Positions 10,225 through 19,289 of a DNA stretch of 58,525 nucleotides are shown in pieces (position 1 is the stretch's first letter; every line of letters begins with the position of its first letter). The notes under the pieces were generated by a model. That model saw only the letters and a list, made by a program, of their open reading frames with translations. It did no database searches and was not told where the DNA came from. The position numbers and the translations under genes were made by a program. The stretch is from Gammaproteobacteria bacterium. Its GTDB lineage: Bacteria > Pseudomonadota > Gammaproteobacteria > Pseudomonadales > Pseudohongiellaceae. Where the stretch lies: assembly GCA_029242705.1 (NCBI GenBank), contig JAQWTK010000078.1, positions 1 to 58,525 on the forward strand. The letters run 5' to 3'.

Positions 10225-11760
10225 TTAATCTAATAATGCAGTGCCAGTCATTTCTTCAGGAATCGCTATATTCATTAATGTGAGCATAGTTGGCGCAATA
10301 TCGCACAGACTCCCTTTGCCTTTTAATTTTACGCCGTCATGCCCTAGATATACGAGTGGGACAGGGCCGTCGGTGTGAGAAGTTAAGGGTTGTTTTGTTT
10401 CTGAATCTAACATTTTTTCTACGTTACCATGATCGGCGGTTACCAGAAGATGACCATTAATTTTTTTAATGGCAGTTATTATCTTACCTAAGCACGTATC
10501 AACTGTTTCTACCGCTTTTATAGATGCTTCAAAATTACCAGTATGCCCAACCATGTCGCCGTTTGCATAATTGCAAATGATCGCATCATATTTCTTTGAG
10601 CATATGGCTTCGACCAGTTTTTCAGTAACTTCGAATGCTGACATCTCTGGTTTTAAGTCATATGTTTTCACTTTGGGTGATGGAATTAAAATACGATCTT
10701 CATTCTTAAATGGTTCTTCACGACCGCCATTAAAGAAAAACGTAACGTGCGCATATTTTTCGGTTTCGGCAATTCTAAGTTGCTTTTTTTCTAAGCTGGC
10801 TAGATAAGCGCCTAGCACATTATGTAGTTTCTGAGGTGGATATGCGACAGCTGCATCAATATCAGCAGCATATTCAGTAAGCATAACAAATTCACCTAAA
10901 TTTGAGTGGGCCGAACGTTTAAAACCATGGAAATCTTTTTCGACAAACGCTCTAGTAAGTTCTCTAGCCCTATCTGCACGGAAATTCATAAAAATCACTA
11001 CATCGTCATCACTAACCAGGGCTGAATTTTTTTCCTGTCCGATTAACGTTGGCTGAACAAATTCATCATCTTCGTTTCGGTCATAAGCCGCATGCAAGGC
11101 TTCTTTAACATTATTATATTGATAGTCTGTTTTGCCTTGGGTCAGCATTTCATAAGCTAGTTGAATTCGATCCCATCGATTATCTCGATCCATTGAATAA
11201 AAACGACCGCAGATTGATGCAACTCTCCCTTTACCAGATTCTCTAAGTTTATCCTCTGCTCGCAACAGGGATGATAATGCACTGCGAGGTGGAGTATCTC
11301 TACCATCAAGAAAAGCATGTAGAAATAGTTTATTGATACCTTGATCTAGAGCTAGGTTCACCATAGCTATGATCTGATCTTCATGGCTATGAATTCCTCC
11401 TGGTGACAGCAAACCCAAAATATGGACTGCGGACTGCGAAGAAATTGCTTTATCAACGGCGCTAGTTAGGGTTTTATTATTATAAAAATTGCTGTCTTCT
11501 ATATCCTTATCTATTCTAGTTAAGTTTTGGTAGACAACTCGGCCAGCACCCAAATTCATATGGCCAACTTCTGAATTACCCATTTGTCCAGTTGGCAGAC
11601 CGACCGCTTCTCCTGACGTGTCAATTAAAGTTCTAGGGTGATGAGTCCAAATGTTGTCCCAATTAGGGCTTTTTGCTTTAGCGATTGCATTGTTATCAAT
11701 TTCTTCCCTATGGCCCCAACCATCAAGGATCAATAAAAGGGTAGTATTTTCAATAACCAT
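10225..11760 (-). CDS. gpmI: Cofactor-independent phosphoglycerate mutase GpmI
   Basis: Interconverts 3- and 2-phosphoglycerate in glycolysis and gluconeogenesis using two Mn ions. At 511 residues it has the family's normal length. The alkaline-phosphatase-like catalytic serine is Ser63 in [15 protein letters not shown]. Metal ligands appear in LLILDGWG (N-terminal), [10 protein letters not shown] and TADHGNVE (C-terminal), and the substrate loop in [12 protein letters not shown]. The gene is divergent from the rhodanese gene across a 241-bp gap. Confidence 0.96.
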   Translation of the reverse strand: MVIENTTLLLILDGWGHREEIDNNAIAKAKSPNWDNIWTHHPRTLIDTSGEAVGLPTGQMGNSEVGHMNLGAGRVVYQNLTRIDKDIEDSNFYNNKTLTSAVDKAISSQSAVHILGLLSPGGIHSHEDQIIAMVNLALDQGINKLFLHAFLDGRDTPPRSALSSLLRAEDKLRESGKGRVASICGRFYSMDRDNRWDRIQLAYEMLTQGKTDYQYNNVKEALHAAYDRNEDDEFVQPTLIGQEKNSALVSDDDVVIFMNFRADRARELTRAFVEKDFHGFKRSAHSNLGEFVMLTEYAADIDAAVAYPPQKLHNVLGAYLASLEKKQLRIAETEKYAHVTFFFNGGREEPFKNEDRILIPSPKVKTYDLKPEMSAFEVTEKLVEAICSKKYDAIICNYANGDMVGHTGNFEASIKAVETVDTCLGKIITAIKKINGHLLVTADHGNVEKMLDSETKQPLTSHTDGPVPLVYLGHDGVKLKGKGSLCDIAPTMLTLMNIAIPEEMTGTALLD

Positions 11761-12001
11761 TGCTTTTTTAGCCTTCTAAAACCTGTTTACACAACTAAAT
11801 TTACTCCTATTATTATCCTTGAAACTTGATTCGATAGCTAATTTAACTAACCCTGTGGTCGGTTTAATCCTTCTTTAGTATGTCTTAGGAGTGTATACTT
11901 CTGACGTTTTTTGGCGCGCTAGTATGAGGGGGTTGAGAAGATCTCCCTAGTCTTTGCAGGCTTGCTAATAACTAATGTAGAGGGTTTTTGAGTAAAAATT
12001 T

Positions 12002-12418
12002 ATGGCACAATTTATAGAATTTATTGGTAATCATCTTCTGTTAGCTACAATGTGGGTAGCGACTCTTGTAGCCATAGTTTTACACCAAAAGAAAAACTCC
12101 GCGACTGCAGTTACTCCTCAACGGGCGATAATGCTAATTAATCGTGAGGAAGGGGTAATAGTTGATGTGCGAGAGAAAAAAGACTTTGATACTGGACATA
12201 TTGTAGACTCAATTAACATTCCATTAGCTAAAATAAAGCAGCGAGCAACTGAACTAAAAAAGCACAACCAGAAACCAGTAGTTGTAGTATGTAAACTCGG
12301 CCAGCACTCAGGCGAGGCCGCTAAATTACTACAAGAATCTGGACATACGGAAGTTTATCGACTTACAGGCGGACTCACTGAATGGAAAGCTCAATCTCTG
12401 CCATTGGTTCAGAAATAA
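12002..12418 (+). CDS. Membrane-anchored rhodanese-like protein
   Basis: A protein of 138 residues with one N-terminal transmembrane helix (about 10-28) and a single rhodanese domain (about 40-135). The presumed active-site Cys97 lies in VVVVCKLGQHSG, where CxxGxRS is common, so Arg is replaced by His in the loop. Domain motifs VIVDVREKKDFDTGHI and LTGGLTEWK are clear. It resembles YibN, which sits next to secB in E. coli and Pseudomonas. The grxC gene often between them is absent here. The function is thought to involve sulfur transfer or membrane-protein handling but is unproven here. Confidence 0.85.
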   Translation: MAQFIEFIGNHLLLATMWVATLVAIVLHQKKNSATAVTPQRAIMLINREEGVIVDVREKKDFDTGHIVDSINIPLAKIKQRATELKKHNQKPVVVVCKLGQHSGEAAKLLQESGHTEVYRLTGGLTEWKAQSLPLVQK

Positions 12419-12466
12419 GCGATTAATATTAAGAATCATATAAATTTTAAAATTATAGGAAATGAC

Positions 12467-12985
12467 ATGGCCGAAGAAGAAAATGTATCCCAACCTACTA
12501 CTGCACCTGAAGAAGCACAACAAGCCGTAGGTCCACAATTTGCTCTACAACGGATTTATCTAAAAGATTCTTCTTTTGAGTCGCCTAAAAGTCCAACTGT
12601 GTTTCAAAGCCAGTGGTCTCCAAAGATTAATTTTGATATCAAAATTCGGAATGACAAGGTACAAGAAGACCTTTATGAGGTTGTTTTGGTGCTAACAGCA
12701 GAAGCACAAATGGAAGAACAAACAGCTTTTCTTGTTGAAGTGCATCAAGCTGGTATTTTTGCTGCTAAGGATTTTGATGTGCCGCAGCTCGAGCAATTAC
12801 TTGCGACTGTATGCCCTAATATTCTTTTCCCCTACGCGCGAGAAGCTATCGATTCTTTAGTAATCAAAGGTAGTTTCCCAGCACTTGCGCTTTCTCCGGT
12901 TAACTTCGATGCACTATATAAACAGCAAAAAGATGCAATGGCTCAAAAGCCTGAGGCGGGCAATGGTTCTGGGGCTGATGACTAA
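12467..12985 (+). CDS. secB: Protein-export chaperone SecB
   Basis: Tetrameric cytosolic chaperone that holds preproteins unfolded and delivers them to SecA. 172 residues. Family motifs are PQFALQRIYLKDSSFESP near 25-42, then WSPKINFDI and, near the C-terminus, LFPYAREAIDSLVIKGSFPALALSPVNFDALY. AGGA lies six bases before the ATG. An acidic, Ala/Gln-rich N-terminal tail is usual. The stop is 4 bp from the convergent trmL stop and no terminator is seen between them. Confidence 0.96.
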   Translation: MAEEENVSQPTTAPEEAQQAVGPQFALQRIYLKDSSFESPKSPTVFQSQWSPKINFDIKIRNDKVQEDLYEVVLVLTAEAQMEEQTAFLVEVHQAGIFAAKDFDVPQLEQLLATVCPNILFPYAREAIDSLVIKGSFPALALSPVNFDALYKQQKDAMAQKPEAGNGSGADD

Positions 12986-12989
12986 AAAA

Positions 12990-13454
12990 TTACTTTCCAC
13001 CCAAAAATTCATTTTGACGCCAAGCTTCGTATATGGTCACCGCTGCCGCATTAGCAAGATTTAGACTTCTACTTGCAGGTAACATCGGAATTCGGAAAAG
13101 ATTATTGAATCCGATTTCTTCGAGAACGGGGTCGGGCAGTCCTCGTGTTTCTGGGCCAAATACCAAGAAATCTCCTCGTTGGAAATTTATGGCTGAATAG
13201 GAATTTGCACCTTTTGTACTCATTCCGACCAAACGATTTTCCCCCGCAGATTTTTTAAATTGCTTCCATCCCTTATGCACCTTAATCCCTGTGTATTCAT
13301 GATAGTCTAAACCGGCCCTGCGCATTTTTTTGTCTTCTAAAGAAAAACCGAATGGTTCTATCAAATGTAGAGTTGAGCCGGTATTAGCAGCTAATCGAAT
13401 TATATTTCCTGTATTTTGAGGAATTTCAGGTTCGAAAAGGACTATATTAATCAA
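12990..13454 (-). CDS. trmL: tRNA (cytidine/uridine-34-2'-O)-methyltransferase TrmL
   Basis: SPOUT-class RNA methyltransferase of 154 residues that modifies the wobble base of tRNA-Leu isoacceptors. Characteristic segments are the N-terminal NIVLFEPEIPQNTGNIIRLA, FGPETRGLP in the middle, and the C-terminal IPMLPASRSLNLANAAAVTIYEAWRQ that forms the knot. Translation appears to begin at TTG 13454, since no ATG or GTG is available upstream in frame near the conserved N-terminus. It lies just upstream of secB on the opposite strand. The 44-bp gap to ntrC suggests separate regulation or read-through from ntrC. Confidence 0.93.
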   Translation of the reverse strand: MINIVLFEPEIPQNTGNIIRLAANTGSTLHLIEPFGFSLEDKKMRRAGLDYHEYTGIKVHKGWKQFKKSAGENRLVGMSTKGANSYSAINFQRGDFLVFGPETRGLPDPVLEEIGFNNLFRIPMLPASRSLNLANAAAVTIYEAWRQNEFLGGK

Positions 13455-13498
13455 AGGTTAAATGCCATAGTCTTATAGATACAAACCCACGCTGCTCG

Positions 13499-14938
13499 TT
13501 AACGCTGCTGTGCTTCGCTAAGCTTTTCGGATTTTAGATGGTCATTTCCGAATTCTTTAATTTTTCGGGTCAACGTATTTCGACCCCAGCCGAGAAGGTC
13601 TGCCGCATCTCTCCTTCTTCCTGAAGTATGTGCTAATGCTATGTCAATTAACGTACTTTCAAACAATGGAGTTGCTTCATCGAGTATGCCCGTGTTTCCT
13701 AAGCTTAATTGCTGATCAGCCCATACTCTCAAAGCATGTGTCCAGCTAGTGATGTGTTCTATTTCCATACCTTGATCAGAAAATTCGGGGGGTAAATCAT
13801 TTATATGTACTTCCCGACTTGAGGCCATTACTGTGATCCAGCGGCAGAAATTCTCTAACTGTCTAACATTACCCGGCCATTTTAGACCGATTAAAAACTT
13901 TTCTGTTTCAGGGCGCAGTGTTTTTGGCTCGACGTTTAATTCTTCCGCCGCGATTTTAAGAAAATGTGCTGTAAGTTTTGGTATATCTTCTCGTCTATCC
14001 TTAAGTCTGGGTATATGTATACGAATTACGTTAAGTCTGTGGAACAAATCTTCGCGAAATAAATGCTCCTTAACGAGCTCTTCCAGATTTTGATGAGTCG
14101 CGGCGATAATCCGCACATCAACTTTTATCGATGTGTGGCCACCAACTCGGTAAAATTCTCCATCAGATAAAACTCTAAGCAACCTTGTTTGAGTTTCTGC
14201 TGGCATATCACCAATTTCATCGAGAAAAAGTGTACCGCCATCAGCCTGTTCAAACCGACCAGTTCGTTGCTGTGTTGCGCCAGTAAAAGCGCCTTTTTCA
14301 TGGCCGAACAATTCTGATTCGATGAGTTCTTTTGGAATTGCAGCAACATTTAGGGGAACGAATTTTTGCCCCCTTCTAGGGCTATGCTTATGAAGGGCAT
14401 GAGCTACCAGTTCTTTGCCGGTTCCAGATTCACCATTTATTAATACGGATATGTTGCTATTGGACAATCTTCCTATAGCTCTGAAGACTTCTTGCATAGC
14501 TGGTGCTTCACCTATTATTTCAGGAGAATTTTCAGTAATGGTTTCATCAGAAGTTTTTGCTTTTTGCCGACCATGATCTAAGGCTCTTTTTGTCATAGCT
14601 ACAGCGTCTTCAATATCAAACGGCTTTGGTAAATACTCGAAAGCACCACGGTCATACGAGGCAACAGCGCTGTCTAAATCAGAATGGGCAGTCATAATAA
14701 TAACGGGCAGGCTCGGATGAGACTCTTGTATTGTTGAGAGTAAATCTAGACCGCTTATTCCAGGCATACGAATGTCGCTAATGATTGCGTCGGGCAACTC
14801 ATTTTGCAGTCTGTGGAGTAAATCGTCACCATTTTCAAAAGATTTGGTGTTTAATCCTGATTTGTTTAAGGATTTCTCAAGTACCCACCTTATAGAGCGG
14901 TCATCATCGAGAATCCAAACTAAGTTATGCATGTCCAT
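13499..14938 (-). CDS. ntrC: Nitrogen regulation response regulator NtrC (sigma-54 activator)
   Basis: 479 residues in three domains. The receiver (about 5-120) has phospho-acceptor Asp55. The AAA+ domain (about 140-375) has Walker A GESGTGKE at 169-176, the sigma-54 contact motif GAFTGA at 216-221 and [13 protein letters not shown] as Walker B. The Fis-type C-terminal helix-turn-helix contains [20 protein letters not shown]. NtrC phosphorylated by NtrB activates sigma-54 promoters under nitrogen limitation. It is transcribed with ntrB 45 bp upstream. Consensus NtrC palindromes occur before ntrB and before the glutamine synthetase gene, the expected targets. Confidence 0.97.
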   Translation of the reverse strand: MDMHNLVWILDDDRSIRWVLEKSLNKSGLNTKSFENGDDLLHRLQNELPDAIISDIRMPGISGLDLLSTIQESHPSLPVIIMTAHSDLDSAVASYDRGAFEYLPKPFDIEDAVAMTKRALDHGRQKAKTSDETITENSPEIIGEAPAMQEVFRAIGRLSNSNISVLINGESGTGKELVAHALHKHSPRRGQKFVPLNVAAIPKELIESELFGHEKGAFTGATQQRTGRFEQADGGTLFLDEIGDMPAETQTRLLRVLSDGEFYRVGGHTSIKVDVRIIAATHQNLEELVKEHLFREDLFHRLNVIRIHIPRLKDRREDIPKLTAHFLKIAAEELNVEPKTLRPETEKFLIGLKWPGNVRQLENFCRWITVMASSREVHINDLPPEFSDQGMEIEHITSWTHALRVWADQQLSLGNTGILDEATPLFESTLIDIALAHTSGRRRDAADLLGWGRNTLTRKIKEFGNDHLKSEKLSEAQQR

Positions 14939-14983
14939 TTAATTACTTCGCCTTTTAATTGCTTAACACTCAAATAATAATTT

Positions 14984-16063
14984 TTACATCTTGATATCAA
15001 TAGGCAATAGAACCTTAAAATTTGTGTTTCCTGGCTTGCTTTGGCATTCGATCATACCTTTGTGTTGATTGATGATTCCATGAGTGATTGGCAGCCCGAG
15101 GCCACTACCATCTGCTCGCCCACTGATCATAGGATAAAAAATTGTCTCTATCATATCTATTGGGATCCCGGGTCCGTTATCAATCACCTCAATGCTTGCT
15201 GCGAGTCTAGAAAATTTAGTGCCTATCGTCACATTTCTAGAGATTCGAGTACGCAGTATAATTTGGCCGAGGTCGTGATCAATATCAGGGCTGTTTAGCG
15301 ACTGCATTGCATTACGAACGATATTTAGCATGGCTTGTATCATTTGCTCAGTATCTCCAAGTATTGGAGGAATGCTCGGGTCATAATCAAAAACTAACTT
15401 AATTCCTTTCCCGCTAATTTCGGCGTTAACTAAATTTCGCACCCTTTCAAGAACCTCATGGATATTTATATCCTTAAGATCTAAAGGTTTTCTAGATCCA
15501 ATAAGTCGATCAACAAGGTTATGTAATCGGTCCGCTTCTGTGATTATCACTCTGGTGTAATCAATTAGCTCACTATTGGGAACTTCTTGTGATAAGAGTT
15601 GGGCTGCTCCTCGAATTCCTCCTAGAGGATTCTTAATTTCGTGAGCCAATCCTCGAACAAGCTCTCGTGTTGTTGCGTAAGCAGAATGTAAAGACTCTTC
15701 TCGACTTATCCTTTGAGAATGTTCAGCTGAGTTCAGTTCTATAAGCGCTTGTTTATTTCCATCATATTCAAAGGGACTAATCGTATAGTCGACAAAGATC
15801 CCTTTATTGCGAATTGTTTGTAACTCCGCTTTACGTTTAGTAAAGCTGTTATTGTTTATCATTGCTGTTTGCATTTCATTGATGTCTTTATCTGCGTTAA
15901 CTAATACATCTCCTATAAATAATTCGTGCACTTTACGATCGCTAATCTCCAGCAATGCTTGAGCAGCCGCATTTATGTAAATAAATCGCAATTTACTGTC
16001 CAGCAATATCACACCGGTTTTAACATTATCTAATAGTCGCTTATGCACGTTATTCAGAGCCAC
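14984..16063 (-). CDS. ntrB: Nitrogen sensor histidine kinase NtrB
   Basis: Cytosolic kinase and phosphatase of 359 residues, lacking membrane segments. A PAS domain (about 8-118) is followed by the HisKA helix with phospho-His141 in GLAHEIKNPLGGIRGAAQLL. The HATPase domain has the N box near 247, DNGPGIP and GSGLGLPI. NtrB responds to PII protein bound to 2-oxoglutarate and so reads nitrogen status; no PII gene is in this window. The start is GTG 16063 with a weak AGG just upstream; a GTG five codons later is possible. A 269-bp gap to the synthetase gene contains a terminator and an NtrC palindrome. Confidence 0.95.
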   Translation of the reverse strand: MALNNVHKRLLDNVKTGVILLDSKLRFIYINAAAQALLEISDRKVHELFIGDVLVNADKDINEMQTAMINNNSFTKRKAELQTIRNKGIFVDYTISPFEYDGNKQALIELNSAEHSQRISREESLHSAYATTRELVRGLAHEIKNPLGGIRGAAQLLSQEVPNSELIDYTRVIITEADRLHNLVDRLIGSRKPLDLKDINIHEVLERVRNLVNAEISGKGIKLVFDYDPSIPPILGDTEQMIQAMLNIVRNAMQSLNSPDIDHDLGQIILRTRISRNVTIGTKFSRLAASIEVIDNGPGIPIDMIETIFYPMISGRADGSGLGLPITHGIINQHKGMIECQSKPGNTNFKVLLPIDIKM

Positions 16064-16237
16064 AGACCTGGTAATAAATTTTGAAAATATTTAATGACGC
16101 TGGCCGTTTTGATAGCGATATCCTTAGATATGCAATAAGTAAACCAACTAATTTTGCAGTCATCCCTTCTGACCGGCTTGTAATTTAAGGGCTAGAAGCT
16201 ATGTCTTTTGAGTCATTAACAGTAAGATTAGGGCTTA

Positions 16238-16254
16238 TGCACCATAATAGTGCA
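16238..16254 (-). promoter_or_regulatory. NtrC-type binding site upstream of ntrB
   Basis: TGCACCATAATAGTGCA fits TGCACY-N5-RGTGCA exactly, with all ten arm bases conserved. It lies 175 bp before the ntrB start. On the minus strand its core reads TATTAT, a near-consensus -10, so bound NtrC could also block a sigma-70 start there, as at E. coli glnL. The latter point is inference. Confidence 0.7.
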
Positions 16255-16284
16255 TATATAAATTTTAGTACAGCTAGGTCGTCC

Positions 16285-16312
16285 AAAAAAAGCCCGGTGG
16301 GAACCGGGCTTT
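16285..16312 (-). terminator. Rho-independent terminator after glutamine synthetase gene
   Basis: Perfect 8-bp stem AGCCCGGT / ACCGGGCT (16291-16298 with 16303-16310) with a 4-base loop. A run of T follows on the minus strand (16285-16290). It lies 20 bp past the synthetase stop and separates that gene from ntrBC. Confidence 0.9.
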
Positions 16313-16332
16313 ACACTAGTTAACTTGGGGGA

Positions 16333-17346
16333 TTAAGACATACCTTCCTTAGTTGTCTTAATGATTGCGGCGGCTACTTTATAAGGATCTGCATTGGAAG
16401 CGGTGCGACGATCTTCCAATCGACCTTTCCATCCATCGTCAACCGTCCCTACTGGGATTCGAATTGACGCGCCGCGGTCTGATACGCCATAACTAAACAT
16501 ATCAATCGATTGTGTTTCATGCTCGCCAGTCAAACGTTGGTCATTATCTGCGCCATAAACACTGATATGCCTTTCTATATTCTTTCCAAATTCTTCACAG
16601 ATCTTTGTAAAAATTTCCTTGTCACCAGAGTCACGCATCGGGCCATTAGAAAAATTCGCATGCATTCCGGAGCCATTCCAGTCCAATTGCTTGCCTAAGG
16701 GCTTAGGCTCCCAATTGATGGCATAGCCATACCGTTCCGCCGTTCGTTCTAGTAAATATCTCGCAACCCATGTTTCATCGCCAGCGCGCTTAGCTCCTTT
16801 CGCAAAAACCTGAAATTCCCATTGACCCGCTGCTACTTCTGCGTTTATTCCTTCTAAATTAATGCCGGCTTCAAGGCAAAGGTCTAAATGATCTTCGATA
16901 CAGTCACGGCCATACGCATTACTTGCGCCTACAGAACAATAATAAGGACCTTGAGGTCCAGGGTAACCACCTGGAGGGAAACCAGGAGGCAAGTTAGTTG
17001 TGGTATCCCAAAGGAAATATTCTTGCTCAAAGCCAAACCAAAAATCATCGTCATCGTCATCTATTGTTGCCCGACCATTAGATTCATGTGGCGAGCCATC
17101 GGCATTAAGTACTTCGGTCATTACTAAGTACGCATTTGCTCGATCGGGGTCCGAAAAAATCGCAACTGGCTTTAATAAGCAGTCCGAGTCGTCTCCAGAA
17201 GCTTGCAATGTTGAAGATCCGTCAAAGGACCACATAGGGCACTCTTCCAGGGTTCCGCCAAAGTCTGATTTAACTTGTGTTTTACTGCGTAGGCTCTGAG
17301 TCGGTTTGTAACCATCAAGCCAAATGTATTCCAGTTTTGATTTCAT
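16333..17346 (-). CDS. glnII: Glutamine synthetase, type II (GSII, eukaryote-like)
   Basis: ATP-dependent synthesis of glutamine from glutamate and ammonium. At 337 residues it is far shorter than the ~470-residue type I GlnA expected beside ntrBC, and its motifs are GSII: WSFDGSST at 39-46, GFEQEY at 105-110, GGYPGPQGPYYC at 126-137, INAEVAAGQWEFQ at 167-179, NGSGMHAN at 224-231 and RRTASNADPY near the C-terminus. An unusual run of six Asp occurs just before FWFGFEQEY. GSII enzymes are decameric and lack the adenylylation-tyrosine region of type I, so GlnE control is not expected. Transcription probably starts at a sigma-54 promoter about 160 bp upstream; an AGGAG lies 11 bases before the ATG. 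A strong terminator follows. Acquisition by transfer is likely but needs a tree. Confidence 0.95.
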   Translation of the reverse strand: MKSKLEYIWLDGYKPTQSLRSKTQVKSDFGGTLEECPMWSFDGSSTLQASGDDSDCLLKPVAIFSDPDRANAYLVMTEVLNADGSPHESNGRATIDDDDDDFWFGFEQEYFLWDTTTNLPPGFPPGGYPGPQGPYYCSVGASNAYGRDCIEDHLDLCLEAGINLEGINAEVAAGQWEFQVFAKGAKRAGDETWVARYLLERTAERYGYAINWEPKPLGKQLDWNGSGMHANFSNGPMRDSGDKEIFTKICEEFGKNIERHISVYGADNDQRLTGEHETQSIDMFSYGVSDRGASIRIPVGTVDDGWKGRLEDRRTASNADPYKVAAAIIKTTKEGMS

Positions 17347-17515
17347 TTACTTGCTTTCTCCTATTCGATTCTAGACTGCATGAGCTTTTAAGCTCTTATC
17401 ATTCTGGCATGTTTAAAATAGAACCCAAGGTAAAGTACTTGCCTACTTAGCTATAAGGTTCGAAATCTATTCTTATAAATTACTTTCAAACGCTTGCCTT
17501 GTGTGTATTAGAGAG

Positions 17516-17531
17516 AGCAAAATATGTGCCA
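17516..17531 (-). promoter_or_regulatory. Sigma-54 (RpoN) promoter of glnII
   Basis: On the minus strand the element reads TGGCACATATTTTGCT, a complete match to TGGCACR-N4-TTGCW, with the -24 GG and -12 GC correctly spaced. Transcription would begin near 17505, giving a leader of about 160 nt. Upstream NtrC-type sites at suitable distances strengthen the call. Confidence 0.88.
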
Positions 17532-17591
17532 GTAAGATCCTCGCTGTATGGCCCGGATTTGCTGGATTTATGAATAAGCTTGGGCTAAAAA

Positions 17592-17608
17592 TGCACTATA
17601 AAAGTGCA
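17592..17608 (-). promoter_or_regulatory. NtrC-type enhancer site 1 upstream of glnII
   Basis: TGCACTATAAAAGTGCA fits TGCACY-N5-RGTGCA exactly. Its centre is about 95 bp upstream of the predicted sigma-54 start, a normal enhancer distance. Confidence 0.8.
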
Positions 17609-17621
17609 TAGTCTACTAAAA

Positions 17622-17638
17622 AGCACATAAATAGCGCA
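17622..17638 (-). promoter_or_regulatory. NtrC-type enhancer site 2 upstream of glnII
   Basis: AGCACATAAATAGCGCA keeps eight of the ten conserved arm bases. Its centre is 30 bp (about three helical turns) from site 1, so two NtrC dimers could bind on the same face of the DNA, as at E. coli glnA. Confidence 0.6.
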
Positions 17639-17732
17639 TATAATTGAGGTTTCTGTAAAGCTCTGCACTACAAATGAGCTTTTTAACGGATCCTAACTTG
17701 CCACACTTTGTTTAAAAAGCCGGATACCTCAT

Positions 17733-19226
17733 ATGTTTTACCTCATCAAACTATTCCCTGAAATTACGATTAAGAGTCGCGCAGTTCGGCGACGATTTAC
17801 TCGCCAGTTAAGGAAAAATTTATACAAGGTTCTGAGAGAGCTCGATCATGGTATCCAAGTAAGAAGTGAGTGGGATGCTTTTGAGGTGGAAACTAATTTA
17901 TCTAGCCTTACTAAAATCGTTCAGCTGGAGGAAAAATTTCGATGTATACCAGGCGTTGGCCAGGTTTATAAAGTTGATAAATATCCACTGCCATCCATGG
18001 AGGAAATGTTCCAGTTTGCAAAAAAGGTATATTTTGAGTCTGTTAAAGGGAAAAGCTTCGCTGTGCGTTGCAAGAGAATGGGAAAACATTCATTTACTTC
18101 GGTTGATGTGGAGCGATATGTAGGGGGAAGAGTTAATGAAGAATGCGAAACAGCTGGAGTCAAGTTAAAAAATCCTGATATTACTATTTCATTAGAAATT
18201 CGTGATGAGTGTTTTTATGTTGTTAGGAAGAAAATTTCTGGGTTGGGTGGTTTTCCGTTGGGTTGCCAAGATTCTGTTTTGTCGTTGATCTCGGGTGGCT
18301 TTGATTCATCCGTTTCAAGTTATCTTTCTATTAAGCGAGGACTTCAAACGCATTATTGTTTTTTTAATTTAGGTGGAAAGGCGCACGAGCTTGCAGTTAA
18401 AGAGATTGCATTATTTCTCTGGTTGAAATTTCATAGCTCCCATCGCGTTAAATTTATTTTAGTGCCGTTCGAACTTGTTTTAGAAGAAATCTTGAAGAAA
18501 GTGGAAAACTCATATCGGGGAGTTATCCTAAAACGAATGATGTTACGTGTAGCAAACAGAGTGGCAGCTAAATTGGGTCTTGAAGCTATAGTTACTGGAG
18601 AAAGTATTGCGCAGGTTTCGAGCCAGACACTTGCTAATCTTTCTGTAATCGATGAAGTTTCGAATAGTCTTGTTCTTCGACCTTTATGCACGACTGATAA
18701 GCAAGAAATCATTAATATTGCTCGCCGGATAGGCACGGAAGAGTTTTCAAAGAATATTCCTGAATATTGTGCCGCTATTTCAAAAAATCCATCGACTAAA
18801 GCTAAAGCCGTTCGGATCGAAAAAGAAGAGTCTCGTTTAGATATGGAAGTTTTGGAAAAAGCAATTCAGGACACTAGATATGAACTAATTACAGAAATTT
18901 CCCAGGATTTGACCAAAAAAATAACGGAGGTTGAAGTTGTTCATTTCGCAGAAAAAGGGGCTATTGTTATTGATATACGCCACCCGAGTGAACAGAAAGT
19001 CACACCATTAAGGTTGGGGGAAGGGATAAAAAGTATCAATATTCCTTTCTATAAATTACGTTCAACTATGCAAGAATTAGAATCGCATCAGTATTACCTG
19101 CTCTATTGTGAGAAAGGCATGATGAGTAGACTTCAAGCAGCATACTTAAATGATGGTGGACACCAAAATATAGCGGTCTTAGAATTGAGAGATGAGGAAC
19201 ATAAAAAATTAAACGTTCTCTTATAG
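17733..19226 (+). CDS. thiI: tRNA 4-thiouridine synthetase ThiI with rhodanese domain
   Basis: Makes s4U8 in tRNA and, in enterics, passes sulfur for the thiazole of thiamine. 497 residues. It has an N-terminal ferredoxin-like/THUMP region (about 1-165), a PP-loop ATP pyrophosphatase with SGGFDS at 187-192, conserved Cys346 in EYCAAISKNP, and a C-terminal rhodanese domain (about 400-497) whose persulfide Cys459 sits in YCEKGMMSRLQA. Because the rhodanese domain is present, the full sulfur-relay mechanism of the E. coli type is expected. The gene is divergent from glnII and followed by typA, a neighbourhood I remember from Pseudomonas. Confidence 0.95.
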   Translation: MFYLIKLFPEITIKSRAVRRRFTRQLRKNLYKVLRELDHGIQVRSEWDAFEVETNLSSLTKIVQLEEKFRCIPGVGQVYKVDKYPLPSMEEMFQFAKKVYFESVKGKSFAVRCKRMGKHSFTSVDVERYVGGRVNEECETAGVKLKNPDITISLEIRDECFYVVRKKISGLGGFPLGCQDSVLSLISGGFDSSVSSYLSIKRGLQTHYCFFNLGGKAHELAVKEIALFLWLKFHSSHRVKFILVPFELVLEEILKKVENSYRGVILKRMMLRVANRVAAKLGLEAIVTGESIAQVSSQTLANLSVIDEVSNSLVLRPLCTTDKQEIINIARRIGTEEFSKNIPEYCAAISKNPSTKAKAVRIEKEESRLDMEVLEKAIQDTRYELITEISQDLTKKITEVEVVHFAEKGAIVIDIRHPSEQKVTPLRLGEGIKSINIPFYKLRSTMQELESHQYYLLYCEKGMMSRLQAAYLNDGGHQNIAVLELRDEEHKKLNVLL

Positions 19227-19289
19227 GTTTTAATAGATCTCCCTTAACTTCCCTTACAATACTCGTGTATACTCGCGACGCTTTTGAGA

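Larger units (their letters stand above)
17347..17732. other. Divergent regulatory region between glnII and thiI (386 bp)
   Basis: No gene is seen here. For the minus-strand synthetase gene it holds a sigma-54 promoter (17516-17531) and two NtrC-type sites (17592-17608, 17622-17638). A further half-matching site is at 17664-17680 (perfect left arm TGCAC, poor right arm). A TATAAT at 17639-17644 on the plus strand could be a -10 for thiI, but no good -35 partner is seen. No TPP riboswitch-like element is recognised ahead of thiI. Confidence 0.7.

Noticed and set aside
18281-18380. Possible frameshift in ThiI PP-loop region
   Set aside because: The reading frame is continuous and all catalytic motifs are in order, so nothing is broken.
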